Source of the DNA: CAYLYU01 sp964501925
GTDB taxonomy: Bacteria; Pseudomonadota; Zetaproteobacteria; Mariprofundales; Mariprofundaceae
Direction: 5' to 3'
NCBI GenBank assembly: GCA_964501925.1
Contig: CAZCTM010000001.1
Span: forward strand, 70,313 to 134,312
Length of the DNA: 64,000 nt
In this document: piece by piece, positions 37,622-46,988 of the stretch
How the letters are laid out: each line of letters starts with the position of its first letter
Position numbering within the stretch: the stretch's first letter is position 1
Program-made: the position numbers and the translations under genes
Notes under the pieces: generated by a model
Databases searched by the model: none
Seen by the model: only the letters and a program-made list of their open reading frames with translations
What the model was told of the DNA's origin: nothing

Positions 37622-38494
37622 CTATTTAAAAATCTCCATAACCTTTTTGCGATAGGTACTATGGCAGGCCATGCAGGCGCTGAGCATGCCGGACTGACGC
37701 TGAATCAGCAGAGGCATATCTTTTTTCTCTGCCGCCTGTTTGATTGCCATTGCCAGCTGATGCACCTTGTCATCGGCCTGCTTGAAAGCGGACATCTCCG
37801 TGCGTAGCGCGGCCATGATCTTCATGCGCTGAAACATCGATGGTTTCTCATGATTGGCGATATGCTCGGCCGCGACAGCAGCCGCTGCAAAATCCTCTAC
37901 CAGCACCGCATGGTCCAGCGCTGCGTAATCTCGCCCGAGCTGCTGCATCACGGCTTTCAGCGTTCCTGCCTCGGCCGGTGCAGCTGTCGGGGCTTGTGTC
38001 TCCGGTTCACGTGCTTCTGTGGCAGAGGTGGTGCTACACATGGCATCATAGCGTTTCTTGTGATGGCGGAACGCCTTTTCATCGCCGCGTTCCTTGAAAA
38101 TACGCATGGCTGCTTGCCAGTGCTTGCATGGCGGGGGGAAGGTTTCATCGTGGATATATGCGGCGATCTTGCGCACATTGCGTTCGTCAAAGCCCATCTC
38201 CGGCATCAGGCCCAGCACTTGCACCGGCTTTTTCAGTATCGCTTTTTCTTCTGTCGGATGCATTGCGAATGACGTGATCTTGTCAATAAAGCTCGCCCTG
38301 TCTGCTGTTGCCATCTTGTATTTCATCTGCACGCTGAACATCGGCGGCGCCTTTGGAGGATCCAGGTCAGCGTCGTGGCAAACCAGACACTGCTGCTGAA
38401 ACAGTTTTTTGCCGGCGGTAAAATCAGCATCGGCTGCCTGAGCCCCGCCAGCCCAGGTGAGACACATTGTGAACAATAGTACGGCCTTCTTCAT
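37622..38494 (-). CDS. Two-domain c-type cytochrome
   Basis: A periplasmic protein of 290 residues with signal peptide MKKAVLLFTMCLTWAGGAQA. The N-terminal domain is a class I cytochrome c with CLVCH (Cys36, Cys39, His40) and possible axial Met in LMPEMGF. After a Pro/Ala linker the C-terminal helical domain ends with CMACH (Cys274-His278) near the C-terminus, as in cytochrome c prime-like four-helix bundles. ATG 38494 has AAGGAG 8 bp upstream. It is 16 bp downstream of the RND pump gene, so it is the last gene of the efflux operon. The electron partner is unknown. Confidence 0.85.
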   Translation of the reverse strand: MKKAVLLFTMCLTWAGGAQAADADFTAGKKLFQQQCLVCHDADLDPPKAPPMFSVQMKYKMATADRASFIDKITSFAMHPTEEKAILKKPVQVLGLMPEMGFDERNVRKIAAYIHDETFPPPCKHWQAAMRIFKERGDEKAFRHHKKRYDAMCSTTSATEAREPETQAPTAAPAEAGTLKAVMQQLGRDYAALDHAVLVEDFAAAAVAAEHIANHEKPSMFQRMKIMAALRTEMSAFKQADDKVHQLAMAIKQAAEKKDMPLLIQRQSGMLSACMACHSTYRKKVMEIFK

Positions 38495-38510
38495 CTTTTT
38501 CTCCTTCATT

Positions 38511-41500
38511 TTATTGCGCTCTAGCCCGTGAAAACGGGTTGTTCGCACGCACTGTTTCTACGGTGAAAAACAGCACCGGCACGGCCACCATGGTCAGGAA
38601 TGTGCCGGTGATCAGTCCGCCGATGGCGACATAGGCCAGCGGAGACAAACGTTCGATGCCGACTGCCCACTCCATGGCCAGCGGGATCATGCCGACCGCC
38701 GACGAGATTGCCGTCATCAGGATCGGCCGTACGCGTTTTTCCACGGCGGCCAGCAAAGCCGGTTTCAGCTCCATGCCGTTGGCCATTGCCTTTTTGGCAA
38801 AATCAATCAGCAGAATGCCGTTATTGACCACAATGCCCATCAGCAGGATCAGTCCCATAATGGCCGGCATCGACATGAATTTGCCGCCGAGCAACACACC
38901 GAAACCCGCGCCGATTGCAGCCAGCGGCAGTGTCACCATAATCGCCATCGGATCGAGGAATGAGCGGAATGTGACCACCAGCATCAGATAGAGCATCAGC
39001 AGCCCCAGCGTCAGCGCCTGCACCAGCCGGGAGAAGGTTTCCGAAAGTTGCTTGTATTCGCCTTCATAATAAATCCGGTAGTCGCGCGGCAGCTCCAGAT
39101 CCGCCATGGCCCTGGCGACTTCATCATGCAGGGCCGTGATCGATACATTGCGCCGCCAGGCCAGCACATCAACCGTTGGCTCCAGATACTGATGCGTTTC
39201 TGCAGTCGGCGCGCTGATCAGCTTCGGTGATGCCAGCGCCGAAAGCGGCAAGAACGCGCCGGACGGTGTGCGAATATTGATGGCGCGAATGCTCTCTGCA
39301 TCGTCCCGCTGATCCGGCCGCAAACGCACCACAACCGGGATGGAATCCTCGCCGGCAATGCGCAGACGCCCTGCCGGGGCTCCGCCAACAGCGCGTGCTA
39401 CCTGCATCGCGACATCAGCGGGGGACAGCCCATGCATCCGGGCTCTGGCCGGGTCGATATTCAGGTTGATGCGCTGGGAGTAAGCAAGCCAGCTGCGTTC
39501 CATGCCGGTTAGTCCATGCACGCGCTTCAGACGCTGCATGACATCATCAGCCAGCCGATCCAGCACGGCCGGATCCGGACCGGAGATCATCACATCGACA
39601 TTGGCGGCAATCGACGAGAGCGGTGTGGCGCCGAATACCGCCACATTGGCGGAGATCAGGCCGGGAATCTTTTGCATACGCTGGCGAATACCCTGGTTGA
39701 TCTGGTAAATCGTTCGATCGCGGTGGAAGCGGTCCACCAGGTTCAGGGTCATCTCCCCCTGCTGCAGCAGGCGCTGGGAACCGAACGACTTCACTTGCGG
39801 TTCAGCGCCAATCACGGTCGACATTGAAACGATCCAGCTATCCGGAACCTCGGCATGGATTGCAGACTCGACCTGCTCGGTCAGCCGGCGCATGACGGCT
39901 GTATCGCTGTCCGGAGCCGCCTGGAAGGTGATCCGATCCACGCCGGTATCCATCAAGGGCATGATCTCGCGTCCCTGCATCTTCATATGTACGGCCGATA
40001 TCGCAAACAGCAGCAGAAAAAAGCCCATTGTAAGTGCCCGATGATCAAGCGCCCCGTCGACCAGCCATACATAGGCGCGTTTCGTCGGTTCCATCACATA
40101 ACGGGTAAACGGGTCGAGAAACCAGGCGAGCGGGTCGCGCGCGCCGGGCTTCAGTATCATCGGTGAAAACAACGGAATCATCGATACCGACACCACCAGC
40201 GATGCAAACAGTGCAACCGATAGCGTCACCGTCAGTGGCCGTAGCACCGTCTCCACAAAACCGCCGATAAACATAATCGGTACCAGCACCAGAATCGTAC
40301 TGATCGTGCCGGAGGTATCGGCCAGCAGGATTTCATCGAGGCCGCGCACAGCCGCCAGTTTTCCTGTTTCCCCCATTTCGCGCATACGCCGTTCGATGTT
40401 CTCCATGACAACCACGACATCATCGGCCAGCAGGCCGACAGCAATGATGATGGCCGAGAGCGTGACCATATCGAACTCGAAATCGATCCAGCGCAGAATG
40501 GCAAAGGTGAGCAGGTAGGAGAGTGGCAGCGAGAGCGCCACGACCAGTGCTGCTCGGGAATTGCCCAGAAACAGCAGAATGACAATCAGCGTCATGATGA
40601 CCGCGTCGCGCAGTGAATCGAGCATGTTGCTGACTGTCAGCCCGATCAGACGCCCCTGAGTATCGGCAATCTGAATATCCAGGTTGGGAAACTTCGCCTG
40701 CACTTCTGCCAGTTTCGCTTCAATGCTGTCCACCACCGGTTTGGCATAGCCACGCTCCGAGCGCAGCAGCGATACCGCCACCGCTTCCTGGCCGTTTCCC
40801 CGATAAATTGAGGTCGCATCGGCTGCGCCCCAGTGCACGTCCGCCAAATCGCCCACCCGGATATGGCGACCGCCGGGCAGCGGAACCAGTATGGCGGCAA
40901 TATCGTCCGGATCATGCGCCTGAGCCTGTGCGGTGAGCAGAAAACGCTCACCATCCCGGTGAATAAGTCCGGCCGGCATGGAGATATTATCGGTTGTCAG
41001 CGCGGCAACGACCTGTGCCAGGGAGAGTTGATGCGCCCGCAACCGGTCGCGATCAATATCGACCGATACCTGACGCACCGGCCCGCCGAAGATTTCCGCC
41101 TCGGCCACGCCGGGCAGGTTAAGAAGCGTATCGCGAAGTTCATGTGATGCGATACGACGCACCTGTGCCAGATTCAGCCCCGAGCCCGGCGCCGGCGTTA
41201 CCGCCAGCACCATGACTGCATGGGCTGCATCGGTAATCTTGAATACCAGAGGCTCGCTGACGCCGGCCGGTAACAGGGATCGCACCCGGGATAGCTCCGT
41301 TGTGACTTTTGTCGCGGCATTATCGATATCGCTGCCGTATTCGAACTCCACCTGTACGGATGAGACGCCATCGCGTGAGGTCGATGTCACCCGCCGCACG
41401 CCGTCGATAGCGGTCAGGCGTACCTCCAGTGGATGCGTTACATCATTGCTGACGTCTGTACTCATGGCTCCCGGCCACTGGGTGACAACTGCAATCATTG

Positions 41501-41627
41501 GCCGGTTGGTATCGGGGAACAGGTTGGTCGGAATCTCGACAAACCCCATGATGCCCAATAATACTGCAACCAGAGCGGCAGACAGGATTGCATGCGGACG
41601 GGACAACAATCCGGCAGCAAAACTCAT
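38511..41627 (-). CDS. RND-family efflux pump, inner-membrane permease
   Basis: A 1038-residue AcrB/MexB-like proton-driven exporter with 12 predicted membrane helices in two halves, each with a large periplasmic loop. The proton-relay helix 4 shows IIIAVGLLADDVVVVMENIE with the Asp pair. GSDIDNAATKVTTELS and the second-half helix MGIVVNNGILLIDFAKKA are typical. It has features of the hydrophobe/amphiphile group rather than heavy-metal CusA (no Met relay seen). It overlaps the MFP gene by 4 bp. Confidence 0.93.
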   Translation of the reverse strand: MSFAAGLLSRPHAILSAALVAVLLGIMGFVEIPTNLFPDTNRPMIAVVTQWPGAMSTDVSNDVTHPLEVRLTAIDGVRRVTSTSRDGVSSVQVEFEYGSDIDNAATKVTTELSRVRSLLPAGVSEPLVFKITDAAHAVMVLAVTPAPGSGLNLAQVRRIASHELRDTLLNLPGVAEAEIFGGPVRQVSVDIDRDRLRAHQLSLAQVVAALTTDNISMPAGLIHRDGERFLLTAQAQAHDPDDIAAILVPLPGGRHIRVGDLADVHWGAADATSIYRGNGQEAVAVSLLRSERGYAKPVVDSIEAKLAEVQAKFPNLDIQIADTQGRLIGLTVSNMLDSLRDAVIMTLIVILLFLGNSRAALVVALSLPLSYLLTFAILRWIDFEFDMVTLSAIIIAVGLLADDVVVVMENIERRMREMGETGKLAAVRGLDEILLADTSGTISTILVLVPIMFIGGFVETVLRPLTVTLSVALFASLVVSVSMIPLFSPMILKPGARDPLAWFLDPFTRYVMEPTKRAYVWLVDGALDHRALTMGFFLLLFAISAVHMKMQGREIMPLMDTGVDRITFQAAPDSDTAVMRRLTEQVESAIHAEVPDSWIVSMSTVIGAEPQVKSFGSQRLLQQGEMTLNLVDRFHRDRTIYQINQGIRQRMQKIPGLISANVAVFGATPLSSIAANVDVMISGPDPAVLDRLADDVMQRLKRVHGLTGMERSWLAYSQRINLNIDPARARMHGLSPADVAMQVARAVGGAPAGRLRIAGEDSIPVVVRLRPDQRDDAESIRAINIRTPSGAFLPLSALASPKLISAPTAETHQYLEPTVDVLAWRRNVSITALHDEVARAMADLELPRDYRIYYEGEYKQLSETFSRLVQALTLGLLMLYLMLVVTFRSFLDPMAIMVTLPLAAIGAGFGVLLGGKFMSMPAIMGLILLMGIVVNNGILLIDFAKKAMANGMELKPALLAAVEKRVRPILMTAISSAVGMIPLAMEWAVGIERLSPLAYVAIGGLITGTFLTMVAVPVLFFTVETVRANNPFSRARAQ

Positions 41628-42778
41628 GACGTATCTCTGCTGGATACGCTGTTGGTCTTCGGTGGTAGAACCGCATCTCCGTCATGCAATTTCAGCAAGA
41701 TGCTGCCATGGCCTGTAATGACCTGTTCCCCCGGCTGAATATCGCCAACTACAGCACAGCCTTCCGGGCCGCATAGCGGCACCCGCACAGGCAAGCGTTT
41801 GAGGACGAATGCATCATCCTGACGAACAATTTTAAACAGAATACGTTGATGTTCGTCTGCTGCTGGCAGCAGGGCATTGCGTGGTACAACCAGCGCGCCT
41901 TCAGCTTTCCGCGTCAATACCCGGGCAGCAATATGTGCTCCATCCGGTAGTCCCAGTGGGCGCTCGGGCAAATCAATTTCCAGGCTTCCCATAGCCTGCT
42001 GATCCAGAGTGGGATTGATACGTGTAATATGAGCCACCATGGTTTGGTCGTCATGCGCCAGTATGACCTCGCCACCAACCCGGATTCGGGTCAATGTCTG
42101 TAATGGAACCGGAACCACAACGCGCCCGCCTTGCCTGGAACTCAGCACATACAATGTTTTCGCGGGCATGGCAGTATCGCCAACCTCGACCGGGCGTTGA
42201 GCCACAGCAGCCGTTATCGGAGAGCGAATATGGCCATAGGAGATCTTCACCTGAATCTGATGAATCTGTTCTTCAAGTGAACGGACATTGGCGTGATCTG
42301 CACGTACTCTGGTTTCCCACTGTTCTACCGCAGAGGCAGATGAGCCTCCCGCCCGAAACAGCTTTTTCTCACGTTCCAGTTCACGAGAGTCATGCTCAGC
42401 CACAGCTCGGGCACTGACCAGTTTGGATGCCAGTGCATCCTGACTGGCCTCCAGCTCTCTGGTATCCAGATGAACCAGCATATCACCCTGCTTTACATGA
42501 CCGCCGGCGCGTGGCCCCAATTCCAGGATTCTGCCGCTGATCTGCGCGGTAATACGCACTTCACTGGCACTCTGGACCCTTCCCAGTGCCGGGAACCCGT
42601 TGCTTACGCGGCCCTGAACAACCTGACTGTAGGATAACGCCCAGGGGGTCTGCTGCATTCGGGGCTCATCCTCAATATGCTTGAGATTCCTGTTCAAGAT
42701 GACAGCCGACGCAATCACAATCATCACAATCAATGGAACAATCAATCGTTTAACCCTTCCGGATAACCGCACGTTCAT
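41624..42778 (-). CDS. Periplasmic adaptor (membrane fusion protein) of the RND pump
   Basis: A 384-residue HlyD/AcrA-type adaptor. An N-terminal anchor helix (LIVPLIVMIVIASAVIL) is followed by a lipoyl half-motif (ISGRILELGPRAGGHVKQGDML), an alpha-hairpin (about 120-185) and a second lipoyl half (IRSPITAAVAQRPVEVGD). Beta-barrel and membrane-proximal domains complete the chain. It overlaps both neighbours (ATGA), so the three pump parts are co-translated. Confidence 0.9.
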   Translation of the reverse strand: MNVRLSGRVKRLIVPLIVMIVIASAVILNRNLKHIEDEPRMQQTPWALSYSQVVQGRVSNGFPALGRVQSASEVRITAQISGRILELGPRAGGHVKQGDMLVHLDTRELEASQDALASKLVSARAVAEHDSRELEREKKLFRAGGSSASAVEQWETRVRADHANVRSLEEQIHQIQVKISYGHIRSPITAAVAQRPVEVGDTAMPAKTLYVLSSRQGGRVVVPVPLQTLTRIRVGGEVILAHDDQTMVAHITRINPTLDQQAMGSLEIDLPERPLGLPDGAHIAARVLTRKAEGALVVPRNALLPAADEHQRILFKIVRQDDAFVLKRLPVRVPLCGPEGCAVVGDIQPGEQVITGHGSILLKLHDGDAVLPPKTNSVSSRDTS

Positions 42779-44160
42779 GGCGCACTCTCTGAAACTGCTT
42801 GTTTCTCCCGGGCCTGTCTCTGATAGGCAGACGGCTCCTCGCCTACAGCCAGATGTAATTGATCATCGGCCAGCCACCAGTCGACCATCGCATTGCTCAG
42901 ATTGGAGCGGGCCTTGCTAAGTGCCGCCTCGGCATCAAGGAGATCCACGGCGGATAGCCGGCCATTTCTGTAACGTTCCGACTGGATTTTTTCCGTCTCC
43001 ACCGCCGCCCAGAGGCCCGTGAGGGCAGCCTCGTATTGCAACCTTGCTGCCTTCCATGCGGCCTTGGCCGCTTCCATTTCTGCCTGTGCCTTGTTCAATA
43101 CCGCAAGCTGCTGTTGGCTTGCTGCTTCACGACTGGCGCGTGCCTGATCAATTCGGGCAGAGCGCCTGCCTCCATCCCAGAACTGCCAGACCAGCTGACC
43201 GGAAACGCTCCAGGTGTTGTCGCCTGCTGCCGTATACCCCTGATTCCGGGAGGTGACGGCCTGTACCGTGAAATTTGGCAGCCATTCACGACGAGCACCC
43301 TTGAGATCTTCCTCCTGTGCCTCAATGATGCTTCTGGCGCTTTGCACATCGGGACGCTGAGCCAGCAGTGACGCATCCAGGGACAGCAGGTCATCTGGTT
43401 TGTTGTCGGGGGGGTTAATTTGTGTCGTAAACGATTGCTGGTTTAACAGGGAAGCCAGGGTGGCACGCAGGCGAGCTTCATCGCCCTCAAGCGCCGCGAT
43501 TCGTCCCTCGACCAACTTGATTTCAGCATTAATTCGTAGCAACTCCACGCGTGCAATACGCCCAACCCGGATTGCTGACTTGGTTGTTTCACGATGTTCC
43601 AACAAGGCATGGTGCTGACTCAACAGGGACTGACGGATTCCGGCTATACGCTGTAACCCACGATATAATGAAGCACCTTGGGCAAACAGGTTCAGGCGTG
43701 TATCGGCCACATTATAAACGGCAGCCCTGCTTCTATGTTCCTGTGCACGGACGTCTGCGTGAATGCGACCGTCAATGTCAATGGGTAGCGTCAGCATGGC
43801 GCCATAGCCGAACTGATCACTGTCGGTGGCAAACGTAGCGAAATTGATGGGTGGTGAAATTGGGCTGACAAGCCTGTCGTTATTGTAATGCGTGTCATGA
43901 GTGAAAAGTTCGGCGTGCCCCCAGTATTTGCTTTTGGCTACCTCAACACTGGCTAACGCAGCATTTGCCCGCTCCCTGGAAGCAACCAGTTGAGGTGATG
44001 CTGACTCCAGTTGATGGAGGATATCGCCCAATCCCAGGCGTTCCTCAGCCTCCGTCCCCGAAGGCAGGATCAGCAGGCCAAGAAGCACACCGTGAAGAAC
44101 TGTTTTGAGAGCGGACATCACAAGGTTGCCAGTGACAATTTGGGGGATGCAGTTTTTCAT
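42775..44160 (-). CDS. TolC-family outer-membrane efflux channel
   Basis: A 461-residue outer-membrane factor. A signal peptide (to about GTEA) is followed by two structural repeats of long helices with LLSLDASLLAQRPDVQSARSIIEAQEEDL-type sequence (split here: LLAQRPDVQSAR) and SAVDLLDAEAALSKARSNL, both OMF signatures. ATG 44160 is taken; it overlaps the marR stop as ATGA, with GAGG 8 bp upstream. It forms the tripartite pump with the two downstream genes. Confidence 0.88.
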   Translation of the reverse strand: MKNCIPQIVTGNLVMSALKTVLHGVLLGLLILPSGTEAEERLGLGDILHQLESASPQLVASRERANAALASVEVAKSKYWGHAELFTHDTHYNNDRLVSPISPPINFATFATDSDQFGYGAMLTLPIDIDGRIHADVRAQEHRSRAAVYNVADTRLNLFAQGASLYRGLQRIAGIRQSLLSQHHALLEHRETTKSAIRVGRIARVELLRINAEIKLVEGRIAALEGDEARLRATLASLLNQQSFTTQINPPDNKPDDLLSLDASLLAQRPDVQSARSIIEAQEEDLKGARREWLPNFTVQAVTSRNQGYTAAGDNTWSVSGQLVWQFWDGGRRSARIDQARASREAASQQQLAVLNKAQAEMEAAKAAWKAARLQYEAALTGLWAAVETEKIQSERYRNGRLSAVDLLDAEAALSKARSNLSNAMVDWWLADDQLHLAVGEEPSAYQRQAREKQAVSESAP

Positions 44161-44618
44161 TGATTGCATCCTCTGGCTCTGGATGAAATCAGCTGATCCG
44201 ATATATGCTTGAGTGTGTCAAGCGTGACCTGTATATCCGGGTCCGGTATGCCGCTGAGCACTTCCTGCTGAAATTCGCTTACAAGCGGGATCAGAACCGT
44301 CAATGCCTGTTCACCTTCCCTGGTCAGGGAAATACGGTAGTAACGGCGATCACCCGGGTCATGGCTACGCTTCACCAGGTTTTTTTTCACAAGTCCATCA
44401 ATACGGCGGGTGATGGTGGTCTTGTCACGCAGCATCAATGCGGCAATCTCGACCTGCGTCAATGTGCCCTGCTTTGACAGTCGGTAAAGTATGCCGAAGT
44501 CCTGTGCCGAAAGAGGATAACCGTGTTTTGCAAAACGGCGGGCAATTTCCTCGGTCATCAGGAAAGCGGTTCGGTTCACATGCATGCCAATGGCCTGGTC
44601 CAGTTGAAATTCCATCAT
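44157..44618 (-). CDS. MarR-family regulator of the efflux operon
   Basis: A 153-residue winged-helix repressor. HTH and wing: TQVEIAALMLRDKTTITRRIDGLVKKNLVKRSHDPGDRRYYRISLT, given in parts (TTITRRIDGLVKKNLV; DPGDRRYYRISLT). It starts at ATG 44618 or 44615 after GGAG. As first gene of the minus-strand operon it probably represses the pump. The palindrome 48 bp upstream is the likely operator. Confidence 0.9.
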   Translation of the reverse strand: MMEFQLDQAIGMHVNRTAFLMTEEIARRFAKHGYPLSAQDFGILYRLSKQGTLTQVEIAALMLRDKTTITRRIDGLVKKNLVKRSHDPGDRRYYRISLTREGEQALTVLIPLVSEFQQEVLSGIPDPDIQVTLDTLKHISDQLISSRARGCNQ

Positions 44619-44665
44619 TACTCCAGATGTTGTTCGTTCAGAATATTCAAAATATAGATCATATC

Positions 44666-44680
44666 GTTGTATGTTACAAC
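44666..44680. promoter_or_regulatory. 15-bp palindrome, likely MarR operator
   Basis: GTTGTA-TGT-TACAAC is a perfect inverted repeat about 48 bp upstream of marR. Size and position suit a MarR dimer. It also lies between the efflux operon and the divergent cas6 gene (start 44852), so binding could affect both. Confidence 0.5.
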
Positions 44681-44851
44681 CAATGTATATAGCAACCATA
44701 TGCGGATATTTATAAATTTCAGTAGTGCTACGATGGCAATGTCATAAAAGGGCCGCCTACCCGGTCAGCGATCCGGTGCTTGTTGCCAGGCTTGGCAGGC
44801 TTGGTTTTTGATATCCATCCACCTACACTGATGCAAGGGTTGGAGGAAGTC

Positions 44852-45823
44852 ATGGAAGTTCCCACGATTTTCAACTATCGATTTCTTTTTAAGGCATCCA
44901 CGCCTGTACGATTGCCGCCATTTGCCGGTTCCACCTGGCGAGGTGCTTTCGGAAGTGCACTCAAACGAACCATCTGTGTCATGCGTGACCTTGATAGCTG
45001 TGAGGATTGCCTTCTCTACAGTCAGTGTGCCTTTCCGGAGATTTTTGTGCCCCCACGCCCCCGGTTGTTGTCCCGCCGCTATGGGAGACCGCCACCATCC
45101 TTCGTGTTCGCACCACAGGATGGAGGGGAGTTGTCCGTGAATGATAAGACAAGCATTGAACTGCGTCTTCTGGGCAAGGCAAACCGCCACCTTCCTTTTG
45201 TCGTTTATGCACTGAAACGGGCGGGTATTAATGGGATGGGCAATGGTCGCGGCAGATTGGAGCTGCTGGAGATCGACCAGTTGGGTCGAAACGGATGGTG
45301 CTCTGTCGGAACGGCCAAAGGTGCCATAAACCCTCTGTCAGAGCCCTTCATGCCGCCGCCTCCTGACCCACCGCCCCGGGTGCGTGTCATCCTGCTCGCA
45401 CCGTTGCGCCTGAAGTCCAGAGGCCGCAATGTCCCCCCAAGGGAATTTACAGCCGATATCTTTCTCGGTTCCCTGCTTCGGAGGATTTACCTGCTTTCTA
45501 TGATGAATAATGAAGGCAGCAGCAAGAATCGAATTGCTCCGGAGGCCATGGCATCAACTGTCCGATTGGTGGATACTGATCTGCACTGGCGGGAGATCGT
45601 GCGCCGCTCCTCAAAACAGGGTCTGATGCGCGCGGGTGGAATTGTGGGAAGCTTTGTCCTGCAAGGTGAACTCGCCCCTTTCTGGCAATATTTGTGGTAT
45701 GGGCAATGGCTGCACGTGGGTCACATGGCCTGCATGGGTCTGGGCGCCTACCGTCTGGAGGCTGCCAAGCTTGTCGGAGAAGCGAAACATGCATCGTCGG
45801 GCAACAATACCGCTCATGCATGA
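44852..45823 (+). CDS. cas6: Cas6, CRISPR RNA-processing endoribonuclease
   Basis: A 323-residue RAMP protein that cuts pre-crRNA in the repeats. It shows a Cys-rich insert DSCEDCLLYSQCAFPEIF typical of the PF10040-type Cas6 group, and a C-terminal domain ending LWYGQWLHVGHMACMGLGAYRLE, the glycine-rich RAMP loop. The catalytic residue is not certain; His in the LHVGHMA region is a candidate. ATG 44852 has GGAGG 5 bp upstream, chosen over in-frame ATGs at 44780 and 44831. It is the first gene of the long type III operon and overlaps the next gene by 35 bp. Confidence 0.88.
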   Translation: MEVPTIFNYRFLFKASTPVRLPPFAGSTWRGAFGSALKRTICVMRDLDSCEDCLLYSQCAFPEIFVPPRPRLLSRRYGRPPPSFVFAPQDGGELSVNDKTSIELRLLGKANRHLPFVVYALKRAGINGMGNGRGRLELLEIDQLGRNGWCSVGTAKGAINPLSEPFMPPPPDPPPRVRVILLAPLRLKSRGRNVPPREFTADIFLGSLLRRIYLLSMMNNEGSSKNRIAPEAMASTVRLVDTDLHWREIVRRSSKQGLMRAGGIVGSFVLQGELAPFWQYLWYGQWLHVGHMACMGLGAYRLEAAKLVGEAKHASSGNNTAHA

Positions 45824-46988
45824 ACCGGAAGATTATCCACGACGCATTCTGCTGACCGCTGCTGGGCTGACGCCGCAGGTGGTGACAGAGACGCTCTATG
45901 CCCTGGCGGTGGGAAGGAATCCGGCCTTTGTTCCCACCGAGGTTCATGTATTCACGACACAAGAGGGAGCGCAACGCGTCCGATTGCAATTATTGTCCGA
46001 GGATCCCGGATGGTTTCATCGCCTGCGTGGGGAATATAAGCTGTCGGCCATCGACTTCAGTATGGCAAATGTGCATGTGGTGGAAGGAGAGAGCGGAGTA
46101 CTGGAGGACATCCACACGCCGGGGGAGAATGCGGCTGTGGCCGATGCCGCCGCCTTGCTGATGGCCGAATTCTGCCGCGATGAGGATGCAGCCGTGCATG
46201 TCTCCATCGCCGGCGGTCGCAAGACCATGGGCTATTATCTCGGCTACGCCCTTTCCCTTTACGGCAGGCCGCAGGACCGTCTCTCCCACGTCCTGATTGA
46301 GCCTCCTTTCGAGTCCCATCCGGAATTCTTCTTTCCCACCCGCAAGAAACATGTCATTTACACCCATCCGCCGGAACAGCGACCGCTCGACACCTCCGAG
46401 GCCAGGGTGATGCTGGCGGAGATCCCCTTTGTGCGTTTGCGCGATGGTCTGCCGGATGCGCTGCTCGAAAGGCGTGCCAGTTTCACTGAAACGGTCGAGC
46501 TTGCGCAGGAATCCCTTGGTCCGGCGAATCTGAGGCTGGATATATCCCGGGGACTGATCGTCTGCAATGGTCGGAACGTCCACATGCCATCGGTTTATTT
46601 TTCTTTCTATCTGACTGTGACGAGATACTGGCTGGCCGGCAAGGCTCCGGGAAGGCACGAACTGCGCACAGCGGACTTCCTCAACGTCTATCAACAACTG
46701 GTGGGAGAGATGGATGGAAACTATGAACGAGTGGAGGCATCCCTCAGGGGGGAAGACATGCTGCCTGTTACGCGGTTCGACGAATATCGAAGCAAGGCAA
46801 ATCAGTTCCTGAGCACAGCATTGGGGCCGCTGGCAAGGTTATTCCTGATTGAAGGAAAACGGGGTAAGCAAAGATTTAACCGCTACGGACTCTGGGGGTT
46901 ATCTCGTGAAGCCGTTCGATTTGCCAGGCTTGGCGAAGCGGCGCAAGATGAGCCCTTGAGCCAGCCTTCGGGGGAGGGATTGCCATGA
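45789..46988 (+). CDS. NE0113-family CARF protein (CARF plus winged-helix-like domain)
   Basis: A 399-residue CRISPR ancillary protein of the NE0113 (TIGR02584) family. The N-terminal Rossmann-like CARF domain shows RRILLTAAGLTPQVVTETLYAL and, further on, VHVSIAGGRKTMGYYLGYAL, the two loops expected to hold a cyclic oligoadenylate. The C-terminal part (about 230-385) has LDISRGLIVCNGRNVHMPSV and a basic RYGLWGLSREAVRF segment that looks like a winged helix. No HEPN RxxxxH or nuclease motif is seen. It may be a signal-responsive DNA-binding protein; this is inference. ATG 45789 has GGAG 9 bp upstream; ATG 45816 is possible. Confidence 0.82.
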   Translation: MHRRATIPLMHEPEDYPRRILLTAAGLTPQVVTETLYALAVGRNPAFVPTEVHVFTTQEGAQRVRLQLLSEDPGWFHRLRGEYKLSAIDFSMANVHVVEGESGVLEDIHTPGENAAVADAAALLMAEFCRDEDAAVHVSIAGGRKTMGYYLGYALSLYGRPQDRLSHVLIEPPFESHPEFFFPTRKKHVIYTHPPEQRPLDTSEARVMLAEIPFVRLRDGLPDALLERRASFTETVELAQESLGPANLRLDISRGLIVCNGRNVHMPSVYFSFYLTVTRYWLAGKAPGRHELRTADFLNVYQQLVGEMDGNYERVEASLRGEDMLPVTRFDEYRSKANQFLSTALGPLARLFLIEGKRGKQRFNRYGLWGLSREAVRFARLGEAAQDEPLSQPSGEGLP

